A stretch of DNA of 64,000 bases from Stratiolaelaps scimitus (taxonomy: Eukaryota; Arthropoda; Arachnida; Mesostigmata; Laelapidae). The notes under the pieces were generated by a model, which saw only the letters and a program-made list of their open reading frames with translations, did no database searches and was not told the DNA's origin. Shown here piece after piece: positions 53,011 to 63,988 of the stretch. Made by a program: the position numbers and the translations under genes. The stretch covers positions 6,614,427 to 6,678,426 of the forward strand of contig JABWDB010000016.1 in the NCBI GenBank assembly GCA_019614645.1, in the 5' to 3' direction. Position 1 is the stretch's first letter. Each line of letters opens with the position of its first letter.

Positions 53011-54063
53011 GTATTGAATTATATGAAATAAATAAAAAAAACACTTGCCGTACATAAGCCTTCTCTTTTAACGGGATATCTAGTAGATCTAAGTGAATGT
53101 TTATTATTACAAAACCTCAGCTGTATTCTACACTGTGTGACTTCTATGTCGCACCAATGTCTACCTCTGTATCACCACCAGTGTGAAATAGATACAAGCT
53201 AGGTACCTTAAGGGCCTTGACTGTGCCATATCTTCTAAAGTGAATCAGGAGGTAGATACGTCCCACCTAAACCATTCTTCAAATCCGACAGTGCGCGAAT
53301 AACCTTACATCACTCCAAATAATGATGAGGGCGGGGGTTGTCCAACAAATTGATGCCTAGCAGCATATCGTATACAAATATGCGGGATATTAATTACGAG
53401 GAACTTCCTTCTTCGTCTTGAGCAATTCTTAAGCGTTGCTACCAGATAAGCAATCTCTGCAAGCCAGACGGATGAGGCGCTATCCAGGCGATTTACGAAA
53501 ACGCATTTTATATTGATATGGACCTTGGGTTGTACTCCCATCAAAATGCGTTCACACATGAACGATAAAAACGAAATGCCTTTGTTTTTGCCTAATTCTA
53601 TTCGAAATAGCGTTGTTGGCCCACAGTATACACATTACATTTTACATATTATGAAGACGCAATGCGTATAAGATCCAACATAGACTCCCAAATGGCGAAC
53701 GAAATCATCGGTGAAACCTGATTGTTAATTTGGTCCTTGGCTGAAGATTGTACGCATTGTAACAGCATTGTTTAGGGTAATTTGTGCATGCAGATACTGA
53801 CCGGGTTTCCACTATAATAAAGTGGTACGTGGTCGGTGGAGAATCGGGTAAGAAACGGTACTCATGCCGTGGTAGTCTGTACAGTTATACAATAACAATA
53901 GAAATTACACGAAAGTTCGACCTGATAGAGATATGACAAAATGATCATTAATAACCGTGTATGAGTTCGAAAACTGAGGTGTGGCCAGCCTTGTACTTAT
54001 TGCCTACATTTACAATTGGATTAGTGGACGATTCAAATTTATCACTAGGACAGAGGCCACAGG

Positions 54064-54270
54064 GGTGCTGACGCCTTGATTCTGGTCAGGAAAGCAACTG
54101 CATGTACTCAAGTTATTAACAACAAATTCGAGCTGTTTGCTATTTTGTTTAACAATCCAGTACGGATACTTGACACTTATTTCTCTCCTACTGGTGACAC
54201 GGATGTTCTCAAGGAAAATATGAGAGAACCACTATGTTTAGCTTCTCATTTAGACTACATAAATTCATAA
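54064..54270 (+). mobile_element. Possible LINE endonuclease fragment
   Basis: A frame of about 65 codons contains an ILVRKATA..ILDTYFSPTGD pattern like the AP-endonuclease region of I/R1-type non-LTR elements, where a strand ends in a YxSPxGD-type motif. The fragment is short and the call rests on this pattern only. Confidence 0.35.
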
Positions 54271-54374
54271 TTATAGCTATGTAAAAATGAATTAATGATT
54301 TATTCAAACATACAGTAGTTAGGAATTTCTAGGGATTATGGGGGTGGGGGTGGGGGGGAGCACGACAATGTCCT

Positions 54375-54540
54375 GAGGAAGGCAATGGCATTGCCTCTCT
54401 GCACAGCGAGGGACAGGCGCTGCAGAAGGAAAGAGCCAGCGCGATTGTCCCCGGTGGCGCGGATCAACCTATGGTAGACCCCCTCGAGGAAGTTCGGGAA
54501 AACAGGTGGGTTGCTTGGAGTGCGGATTATAGCTTGAGAC
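54375..54540 (-). mobile_element. Possible LINE C-terminal fragment
   Basis: A minus-strand frame encodes a segment ending LQRLSLAVQRGNAIAFLRTL, which resembles the extreme C-terminus of some arthropod non-LTR elements as I remember them. It may belong with the CCHC fragment at 56.5 kb. Confidence 0.3.
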
Positions 54541-55378
54541 ATATTATAATATATTGCATAGTAAGTACTAGCCACTGTCTATGAAAGTGAACATGATTCA
54601 AAAGAGACTCTCCTTCGTAATTTCTGCTGGATGGAGTTCTTGTTTCTTTGTTGAGTTCGTATTAGATACGAATTTCGGTCTGACATTTCCTTCCGAAGGT
54701 TATGATTGCATGTCCCCCAATTGAAACTACACAAGACCGACACTTTCTGACTCAGACAGATGAAAGACTGTTCGTGTCATACTTGGACTGACAGAAGAAT
54801 GAATGCAATGCAGTCGCTCATCATTCAGGGGTTCGATGTTAACCTTTGAACCTTAACCGGCATAGCCAGTTTGGTCTAGATGAGAGCTGCAATCTGGACT
54901 CCCATTGAGGCTGCTGTGTGGTCTTGGTCATGACGTAGAGGTAACGCCGGGGTATATCGAATCCCGCAGGGTACACGCAAACCGATGTGGTCTTCAACTT
55001 GCATATTAGTCAATGATGATGATTATATTGTTGCCGTCCACCTGGATGGGCCTACATTGTTACACTCATTGAAATCGCTATTAGAAGGAGCACCATTTCA
55101 GTGACTGCAGAAAAGTTCCGTTCGAAAGCCCTTCTTCCGTACCCGTACAATCCACGCGGCACAGTCTTAATGGCTTTCATCATTCCGCAGCGAGACGTGT
55201 GCAAGGTAATCGGCCGTATGGTCACTATGGTGTCGCTTCAAAAGGTCGCCTCGCTTAATTAGAACGCCTTCTGCCTGGTTGACATACTCTCTCTTATGAG
55301 TCTCGAGTGGAGAGGAGACATAGATTTGGACGCCTTGAGATGAACATGCTTGAGAGTGAAAGCAACTTGGGACACTGC

Positions 55379-55385
55379 TATAAAA
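55379..55385 (+). promoter_or_regulatory. TATA box of zinc-finger copy B
   Basis: TATAAAA lies 86 bp before the ATG at 55465, in a promoter block conserved with copies A and E (upstream TGAGTCTCGAGTGGAGAGG, downstream GATTTGATTTTGTACC). Transcription should begin about 30 bp downstream, near 55410. Confidence 0.7.
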
Positions 55386-55464
55386 CCGGAGGTCGATTTG
55401 ATTTTGTACCGATTCACATCGACTTCATCGTTACCTAGCGCCTCGTAGAACTCATCAAAGCGAC

Positions 55465-56067
55465 ATGTCATCGCAAGGACAAGGACCCGCTGGAGCTGGG
55501 GAGGGCCGTCAAAACCCCGGCCCAAACCGTCGGCCTGTGTTCAGGCAGCAGCAGTCGGCATGCCCGTTCCAGGGCTGTGCCTTCGTAACGGTGCATCCGC
55601 ACCACCTCGAACGACACCTTTACACGCACACAGGTCTAAGACCTTTCGTGTGTGACATATGTGGTGCTACGCGAGCGCGACAGGACTCGCTCGTCACACA
55701 CAAAAGGACGCATGCCAAAAATGATCCCCGCATGTGCCCAATTTGCTTGTGCCGCTTTTCCAGCGCCGAAGAGGCCAGAAGGCACGAGAATTCGGAAGCA
55801 CACAAACATCGGTGTCCGGAGTGTCTTCAGGTGTTTAAGACACCAAAAAAACTTAGCCAACATAGGCGCACACACACCCTGACACAATGTCGAGGGTGCC
55901 GCTTTTCCTCGATGCACGCGAGCAGGGTCGTGGCGCACGAAAGGAGAGAACATCCAGAACTGGAGCATGCCCCGCAAGGCAGGCCCCTGGAGCGGCCCAA
56001 CTCAGCGCCCCCCCCGTTCAAGCCGAAGCGGAGCTGGATGAGCCGCTGGTTGTCGAGGCGTCATTGA
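55465..56067 (+). CDS. Intact five-finger C2H2 zinc-finger protein (copy B)
   Basis: A single-exon gene of 200 codons with a TATA promoter 86 bp upstream and AATAAA at 56087-56092. After a Gly/Gln/Pro-rich head the fingers run: CPFQGC..HLYTH (about 34-57), FVCDIC..HKRTH, MCPIC..H, HRCPEC..HRRTH and QCRGC..HERREH (ending near 165). The first finger has the four-residue Cys spacing. A TGLRPF linker joins fingers 1 and 2, as in DNA-binding C2H2 arrays. The basic C-tail PPPFKPKRSW is shared with copies A and F. It is the only copy in the array with an unbroken frame and all finger cysteines and histidines. DNA binding in the nucleus is expected from the family; the target is unknown. Confidence 0.85.
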   Translation: MSSQGQGPAGAGEGRQNPGPNRRPVFRQQQSACPFQGCAFVTVHPHHLERHLYTHTGLRPFVCDICGATRARQDSLVTHKRTHAKNDPRMCPICLCRFSSAEEARRHENSEAHKHRCPECLQVFKTPKKLSQHRRTHTLTQCRGCRFSSMHASRVVAHERREHPELEHAPQGRPLERPNSAPPPFKPKRSWMSRWLSRRH

Positions 56068-56086
56068 CCTAAACAAAATGACGGAT

Positions 56087-56092
56087 AATAAA
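56087..56092 (+). terminator. Poly(A) signal of zinc-finger copy B
   Basis: AATAAA 20 bp after the stop codon at 56065-56067. Confidence 0.65.
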
Positions 56093-56109
56093 TATAGCAA
56101 AACGCTTGA

Positions 56110-56400
56110 AGTTCATGACCCTTCTCCTTTATAGGACTAAATAGTAGATGTAAGTCAATGTCTGTTGCTACAAAACCTCAGTTGTATTTTACACTGTTTG
56201 ACATCCATGCCGTATAGATGCTTACCTATGTGTCACCACTAGTGTGAAATACAGACATTGTGTGAGAATGAACTATTTTACAGCAATTTCCGCCGGGGAC
56301 TTTGATTAGGGCCTTGATTGTGACATATTGCCTAAGTTGAAGCAGAAGTTAGATACATTCCACGTAACCTTTTCGACAATTCCGATCGTCTTCCTTTTGG
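56110..56400 (+). repeat. 3' flank of zinc-finger unit, copy B
   Basis: It matches the flanks after copies A, C, D and E (CTCAGTTGTATTTTACACTG etc.). It is cut off by a G run at about 56399-56410 and by retroelement sequence. Confidence 0.7.
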
Positions 56401-56444
56401 GGGGGGGGGGCATTGGCATGCTAATGCATGTCTGAGAAATTTAT

Positions 56445-56545
56445 TTAACTTTCCCCCAGGTCTTGTCTTATTTCCTGTTTCCTGCTGCACGTGAATAGTA
56501 TATGTGTCACGTCGTCCGTCTGTCCGGAGGGGCACAGGGCGCAGA
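56445..56545 (-). mobile_element. Non-LTR retroelement CCHC fragment
   Basis: The minus strand encodes CALCPSGQTDDVTHILFTC followed by a charged stretch and a TAA at 56447-56445. The C-x2-C-x9-H-x4-C spacing and the THILFxC context are typical of the C-terminal zinc knuckle of I/R1-like LINEs. It sits at the junction between copies B and C, so it inserted into or was captured by the array. Confidence 0.6.
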
Positions 56546-57150
56546 TATTCCGGGACGAACAGGTAAATCCCGGACCCTGCCGCCTCTCGAAGAGCATCGT
56601 CTTCAAACTGCAGAAGTTGGTATGCCCTTTCGAAGGCTGTGATTATACGACGATCTAGCAACACCATCTGGACCTACACATACATACGCAAATGGGAGAA
56701 AGGTCTCTTGTATATAATATCTGTGGCGCTCAGCGAGCGAGGCAATACTTGCTCGTGAGCCATAAGCGGACACACGCAACGGATGATCCACTTATGTGCG
56801 AAATATGCCTTAAGCGGTTCGCCAGCGCCGAGAAATTAAATCAACATGAAGATTCCGAGGTGCACAAGCACCGGTGTCTTGAATGCCCGGAGATGTTCAA
56901 GACATAGAGGAGGCTCAGCCAGCACAAGCGGACGCACAGCCTAGTTCGATGTAGCCACTGTGGGTTCTCGTCGATGTATGCCAATAGGGTATGACTCACA
57001 AGCGATGAGAACACCCACAACCCAGGACAGGTCCGCAAGCCAGCGGGCAAATAGCTATCACAGCGCGACGCACCCTGGTAAAGCCAAAACAGGTTTGGAT
57101 GCGTTGTTCGTTGTTAGAAAGAGCCCTGGCAGCATAGCTATTGAATGATA
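56545..57150 (+). pseudogene. C2H2 zinc-finger gene copy C, nonsense codons
   Basis: It has no promoter: homology begins near 56545, after the LINE fragment. In finger 1 a CAG is TAG (GATCTAGCAA, near 56655). After the fourth finger's start AAGACA is followed by TAG at 56906. A continuing frame from 56692 covers fingers 2 and 3 only. The C-terminal region after about 56990 is also shifted. It is clearly non-functional as a full protein. Confidence 0.8.
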
Positions 57151-57174
57151 TTAAATATATATGTGAAAATCCTG

Positions 57175-57672
57175 GTAATACATGAGCCTTCTCTTTAATG
57201 GTGTAGTTAGTAGATCTAAGTGACTGTTTATTGTTATAAAACCTCAGCTGTATTCTACACTGTTTGACTTCTCTGTCGTACAGATGTTTACCTATGTGTT
57301 ACCACCAGTGTGAGATAGATACAAGGTAGGTATCTGAAGGGCCTTGATTGTGCCATATTTTCTAAACTGAAGCAGGAGGTAGATACGTCCCACCTAAATA
57401 TGCATCAATTCTAACAGTAACGAACAACCTTACATCACTCCGAATTGTGGTAAGGGCGAGGTTGTCCAACAAATAGATGCCTAGCAGAATATCGTATAAA
57501 AATATGTGTTTGCATTTTAATTACGAGGAACTTCCTTCTTCGGCTTCAGCAATTCTTAAGCGTTGCTTTCAGATAAGCAATCTTAGCAGGCCCTATCGAG
57601 GCAATTTACGTAAACGCATTTTATATTGATAAGGGCTTCGGGTTGTCCTCCCATCAAAATCCGTCCACAAAT
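57175..57672 (+). repeat. 3' flank of zinc-finger unit, copy C
   Basis: It matches the flank of copy A closely until about 57672, where homology ends. Confidence 0.7.
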
Positions 57673-57935
57673 GCTAACCTTTCTCCTAATATCTGAAGAA
57701 AGTTTAATAATTGTATCCCCGCCCCGCCCAGCGTTTCGAAGGCTACAGGTCTAAAGTAGTACTCATTCATCAAAGAGGCGTATTTTCTGCTCTTGTTTTG
57801 TTCGGCTGTATTGGCCGCATGACAAAGAATCAGCCACAGCGCAATCCCAAACCAGAATTTTACTTCTGGAAAAGGGAATTAACGAGATACCATCGGGATG
57901 CTTCCCGTCAGAGCGACAATATATGTCCACAGGAT
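57673..57935. other. Unique spacer
   Basis: DNA between copies C and D that matches neither the units nor a known element. Short frames only. Confidence 0.4.
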
Positions 57936-58037
57936 CATATTTAATTTCACATATTATGGGCCACAGGGTCATATTTAATTTCACATATTATGGGCCACAG
58001 GGTCATATTTAATTTCACATATTATGGGCCAAAGGCC
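57936..58037 (+). repeat. 34-bp tandem repeat, three units
   Basis: Units start at 57936, 57970 and 58004 with CATATTTAATTTCACATATT and are nearly identical. The third runs into the start of zinc-finger copy D. Confidence 0.9.
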
Positions 58038-58365
58038 ATCGTCTTCAAACTGGACAAATTGGCGTGCACTTTCGAGGGCTGTGATGATACGACGGCCCAG
58101 AAACACCATCTGGACCGTCATATACATACGCACACGGGAGAAAAGCCCTTAGTGTGCGACATCTGTGGTGCTCAGCGAACGAGGCAAGACTCGCTCGTGA
58201 GCCACAACACGAAGATTCCGAGGTGCACCAGTACCGGTGTCCTGAGTGGCCAAAGATGCTCAAGACACAAAAAAGGCTCAGCCAACATAGGAGGACGAAA
58301 AACCTGACTCGATGCAGACGGTGTGGGTTTTCGTCGATATACACTAACAGGATATACTTCACGAG
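58020..58365 (+). pseudogene. C2H2 zinc-finger gene copy D, finger 3 deleted, frameshift
   Basis: Fingers 1 and 2 are intact in one frame (CTFEGC..H, LVCDIC..H). The sequence then jumps from SH of finger 2 (near 58207) to the end of finger 3, deleting most of it and shifting the frame. Fingers 4 and 5 continue in another frame to about 58360. Head and promoter are replaced by the 34-bp tandem repeat, so it has no TATA box. Confidence 0.8.
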
Positions 58366-58897
58366 CCTTCTCTTTTAACGGGGTTGGTTTATTGGTTTAT
58401 TAAAAGAGCTGCAATTTTACAATCTATAATAGTAGATCTAAGTGAATTTTTATTGCTACAAAATCTCAGCTGTATTCTACGCTGTTTGACTTCTATGTCG
58501 TACCTATGCGACACCAGCAGTGTGAAATCGATACACGGTGAGAGGGCGGTTCTGCGCCGGATACCTTGATTTGGGCCTTGATTATGGCATAGTTGCTAAT
58601 CTGAAGTAGAAGTTAGATACGTTCTACCTAAACTATTTGTCAATTCCGAGAGTAACGAACAACACTGCATTCGAACTAATGGCGGGGGGGGGGATTGTCC
58701 AAGAAATACACGGCTAACATATAGATAACAGATAGATATGTGGGATCTTGGCAACGACGAGTTTCCTTCTTCGTCTTCAATTCTTAAGTGGTGCCATGAG
58801 ATGGGATAGTAATGAAATATTATTATTTTGGCCTAGTTGTATTCCTAGTTGTAGGCCAAGAATATTATATAAAATTAACATATTAGGAAGACGCAAG
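58365..58897 (+). repeat. 3' flank of zinc-finger unit, copy D
   Basis: It matches the copy A flank, with extra insertions, up to a GAAGACGCAA block equal to that near 53655. Homology stops at about 58897, where retroelement sequence begins. Confidence 0.65.
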
Positions 58898-59055
58898 GAG
58901 TGTAATATGTGACATTGTCTTAGAGTGAACTGTCTATATGAATGTGTCCGGTATTTGTATGTGTCTATGTGTTGGATTCAAATAAAAAAACCTTATGTGC
59001 CAACAGTATTGAGTTGGCGTGATCACGAATAGACGTTCGCTTGTGAAGATACGAT
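58898..59055 (+). mobile_element. Possible short LTR and primer-binding region
   Basis: About 155 bp start TGTAATATGTG at the point where the zinc-finger flank breaks off. They contain AATAAAAAAA at 58980 and end just before ATTGGCGACGCAG, which resembles a tRNA primer-binding site of some arthropod Ty3/gypsy elements. No second LTR is seen, so the boundary is tentative. Confidence 0.4.
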
Positions 59056-59076
59056 AATTGGCGACGCAGTAGTGAC

Positions 59077-59800
59077 ATGGACTCAGCACAACTACAGCAA
59101 ATCCTGCAAAACGTCATCGGGAACCTACATCAACGACAACAGCAGTAACTACAGAAACAATTTCAACAGCAGCTAATGACGTCTGTACAGCAGCAACGAG
59201 CACAATATCGAGCCGACATGGCTGACATGATCAAGTGATTGAAGGTCACTGGCACGGGCAAAGCAGGAGCGTCAGACACAGGACAAGGTGACGACCTTCA
59301 GGCGACACTGAGACAACTTCACTCCAAGATCAATCAATTTACATATGATCCGGATCACGGACAGATATTTGAGAAGTGGTACAGCCGATTCCAAGATGTT
59401 CTCAATACGGATGCCAGTGCATTCGACGAAGCCGGAAAAGCTAGAGTTCTTGTTGAGGAACTCGCTCCGTTGGGCTGCGATAGATATAGTGCACACATAC
59501 TTCCAAAGAAGCCGGCGGAATTGTCTCTCAACGACACGGTAAGAATTCTTACAGAGCTATTTGATCATAATATGTGACTGATTACTAGGCGTTATAATGA
59601 TCTGAAGGTACAGTGTGAGGATGATAGTGACCCACATTCAATGACTACACTGCTACTGTGAATCGCCTGCATGAAATAGCTGAAATGTCTACTATTAGCC
59701 CTGATCAAATGAAATTTTTGCTATGGATTTATGGAGTGAACAAAACAGAATACGAGGAAGTACGTCAGGTCTCCTTAAAATCCTTGGAGGATAAAAACCA
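59077..59800 (+). pseudogene. Decayed Ty3/gypsy-type gag
   Basis: The ATG at 59077 opens a Gln-rich leader with stop codons at 59146 and 59236. The capsid-like part is open at 59239-59577, with the FEKWYSRFQDVL and ILPKKPAELSLNDTV motifs familiar from arthropod mag/gypsy-type gags. A third stop is at 59575. A frame change near 59640 precedes a last recognisable segment (MKFLLWIYGV). Three stops and one shift show an old dead copy. No protease, RT or integrase follows, so the rest was lost. Confidence 0.75.
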
Positions 59801-62120
59801 TCCTTGGAGGATCAGGATCCTTGGAGGATGCTGTTAAAGACTCGCTATGTTCTATTAAGCGTTATGACGGAACTTTGCAACTGACGACCTAGAAATAGCA
59901 CAGATACTTAAAAAGCTTCGTTGAAGATACGTATCCCTCACACGATAAGTGTGTAAATAGGGACCTAAGGGCTCCACCTCGTCTTTCCATAGGGCTCTTC
60001 CAATACATTGTGAATGACATTGACATTGCAATGTGCCGTCCACTCGCGCACATCTTCAGATGATCGATCCGAAGTTCATAAAAGACATCGAATAGTTATA
60101 GTATGTCCCGTGCACAAAAAGAGACACGAACTGAACCAGCCAACAAAAGATCTGGCACGCCTAACGGCTGTCCCATGCAAGCTTCTAGAGAGTATGACCT
60201 GCAAGACTATATATGAAAATGCTAACCAGCAAGAAGGGATAAGTTCAATGACCGGTTGGGCTTGAATTTAAGGTACATTTTGGTCAAAACTCTCCGAACA
60301 ATCCTACGTACATGTAACGCGAAATACCTCTTTCTAACTAAACGCAACGCAGTGGCAAGATGCAAGCCTTTCTTTCTAGGTAGAACCAGTTGTTTCGTAG
60401 TCGAACGGCTGCAGCGTCGCCTATGTATAATACATGGCATCGCTCATGTTCCGACAAATGTTCTGCTCTGTCTAATCTTGAGCGGCAGCGAATAACGTCT
60501 GCCATATCCATGAAAGGGGCAGTATTGAAAAAAAACGAATTATTTCGAACTATTTTGTTCGAATTATTTTGACATTGAATATCTAACTTAGACTTGAAGC
60601 GGAAGCACTGCATATATATCTAATAGATATATCTACAGCCTTTGTAAACTCGTGACCATTGATGTGCTGAGAGTCTGATTCTACGGCAATATTATTATGA
60701 CTCTTGTTTATGGAGTGTGTAGAATATGCCACGGTCTAACCACGATGAAAATGTGTGCACTTCAATTAACCTGCATTGTGTGCTTACACATAATGTGATA
60801 AGCACCTGCTCGGACGGCTTACGTCCAGACAAAGTGACCTGTCTAATCGTTAAACTGTCTATCTGATGTGTAGAAGCGAGCTCGCGCGATCCGCTTTGCC
60901 AGGCATGGCCGACGGCTGGCCAGAACTATCTTATTACGGTTGCCTCAAAGGAAACGCCTCGGCTCAACAGGTACGCTGCATCTTCGTTGGATAATGTCAC
61001 TCGAATAGACGAATTGATGCAGTACTACAGAGTTTTGTGAATGTGCAAACCCAGGTCCGCTTTGATGTTGGATATAATTCGAAACCCTATGATTTCGCCC
61101 AAGAGCTCAAGACGGTGAACAGTGAATTTGGCTTTCGGTGGACGGACACGTGCTTTTAAGAAAAGGAGTGATGCTTTTAAGAAAAGGAGCCGTTTTGATA
61201 AAGTTCGACTGGATAAAAAGAAATGACAGTATATGGGGCCGCCCAAAGTAGTGTGCCTCACTTGAGGTGACGGAAATACCTGATTTATGAAGTGCTCCGT
61301 TGACGGAAATCGGTTGTGTTGATTGAAGGTAAGTGACGAACTCATTGAATCTGACTAAATTGTTGCCAAAGGCACTTTCCGCTCAATATGCTGTTGCCAT
61401 AAAGGCCATAGAAAAATATTTGCCTAAATTGTCAATGGAGCTATCAGATCAATTGGATCAAGAGTCTGAGTTAGTATTTTGGGAGAGATCTTTTAGTCGG
61501 AATATTACTGGACAGGTATGCCAACGACTCGTCTAAGAATACACTTAGAAATTCTGGTGTCGGGTCCGATTTAAGGCCCAGCAATTTGTTATACCAAAGC
61601 GTTTCTACTACCCACTACTTGTCTAACACTACCTCAAAGACAACACTCTATAAATCTGCTTTCCGAGGCCAGCCTGGAACGACAACGTAGCGGACGTATA
61701 CGCCTGGCCATGCTCTATTGTGCTTTATTATTTTTGAAGGTCGTATCTCACACAAGGACATGTGCCTTGTTTCCTCCTCGTGCGAAATGGGCATAATGTA
61801 TGTTCCTGATGATCCAAGTCACCACAGGGCGACAAAGGCCGCATGGTCAAAATGTTTGATGACCACCTTCATCAATCTAATCTGCACTTATTTTACATAA
61901 GTAAATATGGTCTTCAGTAATGTTGTTTATTGGTAGCCCTTCAAGGAAATACCCAACGCCCCCACAGAATCAATATAGCAAACAAGCGGTCTAAAGCATA
62001 CGGCCATACTCAAGCAAGCTTGATGAGAGCATACTGAAAAACAGATAGACTAAATCTTGAAAGGAGGATTCGCCATTCATGCTTCTTTCCATAACCAGTG
62101 GTAATTGAAACGCCGTCCTC
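59800..62120. other. Spacer with unidentified, TE-like debris
   Basis: It begins with a short triplication of TCCTTGGAGGAT (59782-59830). Further on are short frames such as 61333-61536, which look protein-like but have no motif I can name. No promoter or gene is supported. Confidence 0.4.
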
Positions 62121-62224
62121 CTGATGGAAATATCCCCGTTTCTGAGTCTCGAGTGGAGAGGCCACATAAATGTTGACGCCTTGAAATGAACATGCTTAAG
62201 AGTGAGCGCAAGGTGGGACATTGC

Positions 62225-62231
62225 TATAAAA
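62225..62231 (+). promoter_or_regulatory. TATA box of zinc-finger copy E
   Basis: TATAAAA lies 98 bp before the ATG at 62323, in the same conserved promoter block as A and B. Confidence 0.65.
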
Positions 62232-62322
62232 CCCGCGGTCGACTTGATTTTGTATCGATTTGCATCGACTTCATCGCTGCTCATCAGCTCGTCGCGCGCA
62301 TCCCGCTAACACAAGGATTGAC

Positions 62323-62830
62323 ATGGCCTCACAAGGAGCAGGTCTATCTGGGGCTGGTGGACCATGTCGGGACGGAAACGAAAATCCCGGACCCAGCCGC
62401 CGCTCGAAGGGCATCGTCTTCAAGCTGCAGAGGCTGGCGTGCCCTTTCGAGGGCTGTGATTATACGACGGTCCAGCAACACCACCTGGACCGTCATATAC
62501 ATACGCACACAGGGGAAAAGCCCTTTGTGTGCGACATCTGTGGAGCTAAACGAGCGAGGCAAGACTCGCTCGTGAACCATAAGCGGACACACGAAAGGGA
62601 CGATCCGCTTATGCGCGAAATATGCCTTAACCGGTTTGCCAGCGCCGAGGAATTGAAGCAACATGAAGATTCCGAGGTGCACAAGCACCGGTGTCTTGAA
62701 TGCCCGGAGGTGTTCAAGACATAGAAGAGGCTCAGCCAGCACAAGCGGACGCACAGCCTAGTTCGATGTAGGCACTGTGGGTGCTCGTCGATGTATGTCA
62801 ACAGAGTCTTGACTCACGAGCGAAGAAAAC
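62323..62830 (+). pseudogene. C2H2 zinc-finger gene copy E, nonsense after finger 4 begins
   Basis: The frame is open from the ATG at 62323 for 133 codons. It encodes a head like copy B's, fingers 1 and 2 (CPFEGC..H, TGEKPF linker, FVCDIC..H) and a third finger whose first Cys is Arg (MREIC). It then stops at TAG 62722-62724, in the same place as copy C. Finger 4's end and finger 5 continue after the stop. With promoter and head intact it could still make a two-finger protein, but the family's full protein is lost. Confidence 0.75.
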
Positions 62831-63420
62831 ACTCTACACACATACTTGTAATACATGAGCTTTCTCTTTTAACGGGATATCTAGTAGATCTAGGTGAATG
62901 TTTATTGTTACAAAACTTCAGCTGTATTCTACACTGTTTAACTTCTATGTCGTACAGATGTTTACCTGTGCGTCACCAGGTAAAGGTGAAATGGATACAA
63001 GGTACCTTAAGGGCCTTTATTGTGCCATATTGTTTAAACTGAAGCAGGAGGTAGACACGTTCCACCTAAACTGTTCGCCAATTCCGATAGTAACGAACAA
63101 CCTTGCATCACTTCGAAATATGATAAGGGCGAGCGTTGTCCAACAAATAGATGCCTAGCAGCATATAGTGTACAGATATGTGTTTGGATTTTAATTACGA
63201 GGAGCTTCCTTCTTCGGCTTCAGCAATTCTTAAGTGTTGCTATCAGATAAGCAGTCTCTGCAAGCCAGAGAAATGAGGCGCTATCCAGGCGCTTTACGTA
63301 AACGTATTTTATTTTGATATGGAGTTCGAGTTGTGCGCCCATCGAAATCCGTCCACACGTGAACGATAAAAAGAAATACCTTTATTTTTGCCCAATTAAT
63401 ACATTTTATTAGTCAATTAC

Positions 63421-63610
63421 AAAAGTGGACGGCAGTTGTACCCGCTAAATGTGAGGTACATCTAAGAATACCCTCCTTTATATATTCTTAATAGAATATC
63501 TAGAGCAAGGAGGTGCCACTTCTTCGTGCCCAAAATAGAAATTGCGTTGCCCTTTTGGATATCTAAGGTAAATCTTTGCACTAAAAATTCAGTTGCAAGT
63601 GGTTCACCTA
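63421..63610. other. Spacer before copy F
   Basis: AT-rich, no gene seen. It separates the flank of copy E from the truncated copy F. Confidence 0.5.
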
Positions 63611-63988
63611 TAGCGGATGTGCCTTCAACGGTTTGTCAGCACCGAGGAATTAAAAGAACACGAACATTTCGAGGTGCACCGATGTCTTGAAAACCCGGAG
63701 GTGTTCAAGACCCAAAAAAAGCTTAGCCAACATAAGCGGACGCTCAGCCTAGTTCGTTGTAGACACTGTGGGTTTTCATCGATGCATGAGAACAGGATCT
63801 TGACACACGAGCGAAGAGAGCACCCACAACGTGTCCCGCAAGGCAACGCGCAAATAGTTACCACAGCGCAACGCACACCGTTCAAGCCAAAACGAATATG
63901 GGTGCTTCGTTGGTCGTCAAACAGAGCCCTGGCAGCATCGGTATTGAATGATACTAAATTAATACCTGAAAACGCTTGTAATACATGA
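63611..63988 (+). pseudogene. C2H2 zinc-finger gene copy F, 5'-truncated
   Basis: Homology starts inside finger 3, where three residues (Glu-Ile-Cys) are missing. The frame from 63617 is then open to 63988 and encodes the last two fingers with the C-tail FKPKRIW. The first complete later finger has also lost Cys/Asp positions (HRCLENP for HRCPECP). No promoter is present. The 3' flank begins near 63985 and leaves the window. Confidence 0.7.

Larger units (their letters stand above)
52190..53690 (+). repeat. Tandem zinc-finger unit, copy A (promoter, gene, 3' flank)
   Basis: First of six copies of a segment made of a TATA promoter, an intronless C2H2 gene and about 650 bp of 3' flank. The flank (53055-53690) recurs after each other copy, recognisable by TCTAGTAGATCTAAGTGAAT and CTCAGCTGTATTCTACACTG. 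Because non-transcribed flanks are included, this is segmental duplication and not retroposition. Confidence 0.8.
53691..55280. other. Spacer between copies A and B with LINE debris
   Basis: It contains two fragments that look like non-LTR retroelement protein (listed separately) and G-rich tracts near 54340-54358. No gene of its own. Confidence 0.4.
62120..63420 (+). repeat. Tandem zinc-finger unit, copy E (promoter, gene, 3' flank)
   Basis: It is full length: the promoter block from about 62140, the gene from 62323 and the 3' flank at 62850-63420. Its order matches copy A. Confidence 0.75.

Noticed and set aside
55620..56021. Minus-strand and other-frame ORFs across the zinc-finger genes
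   Set aside because: Antisense and frame shadows of the C2H2 coding sequence.
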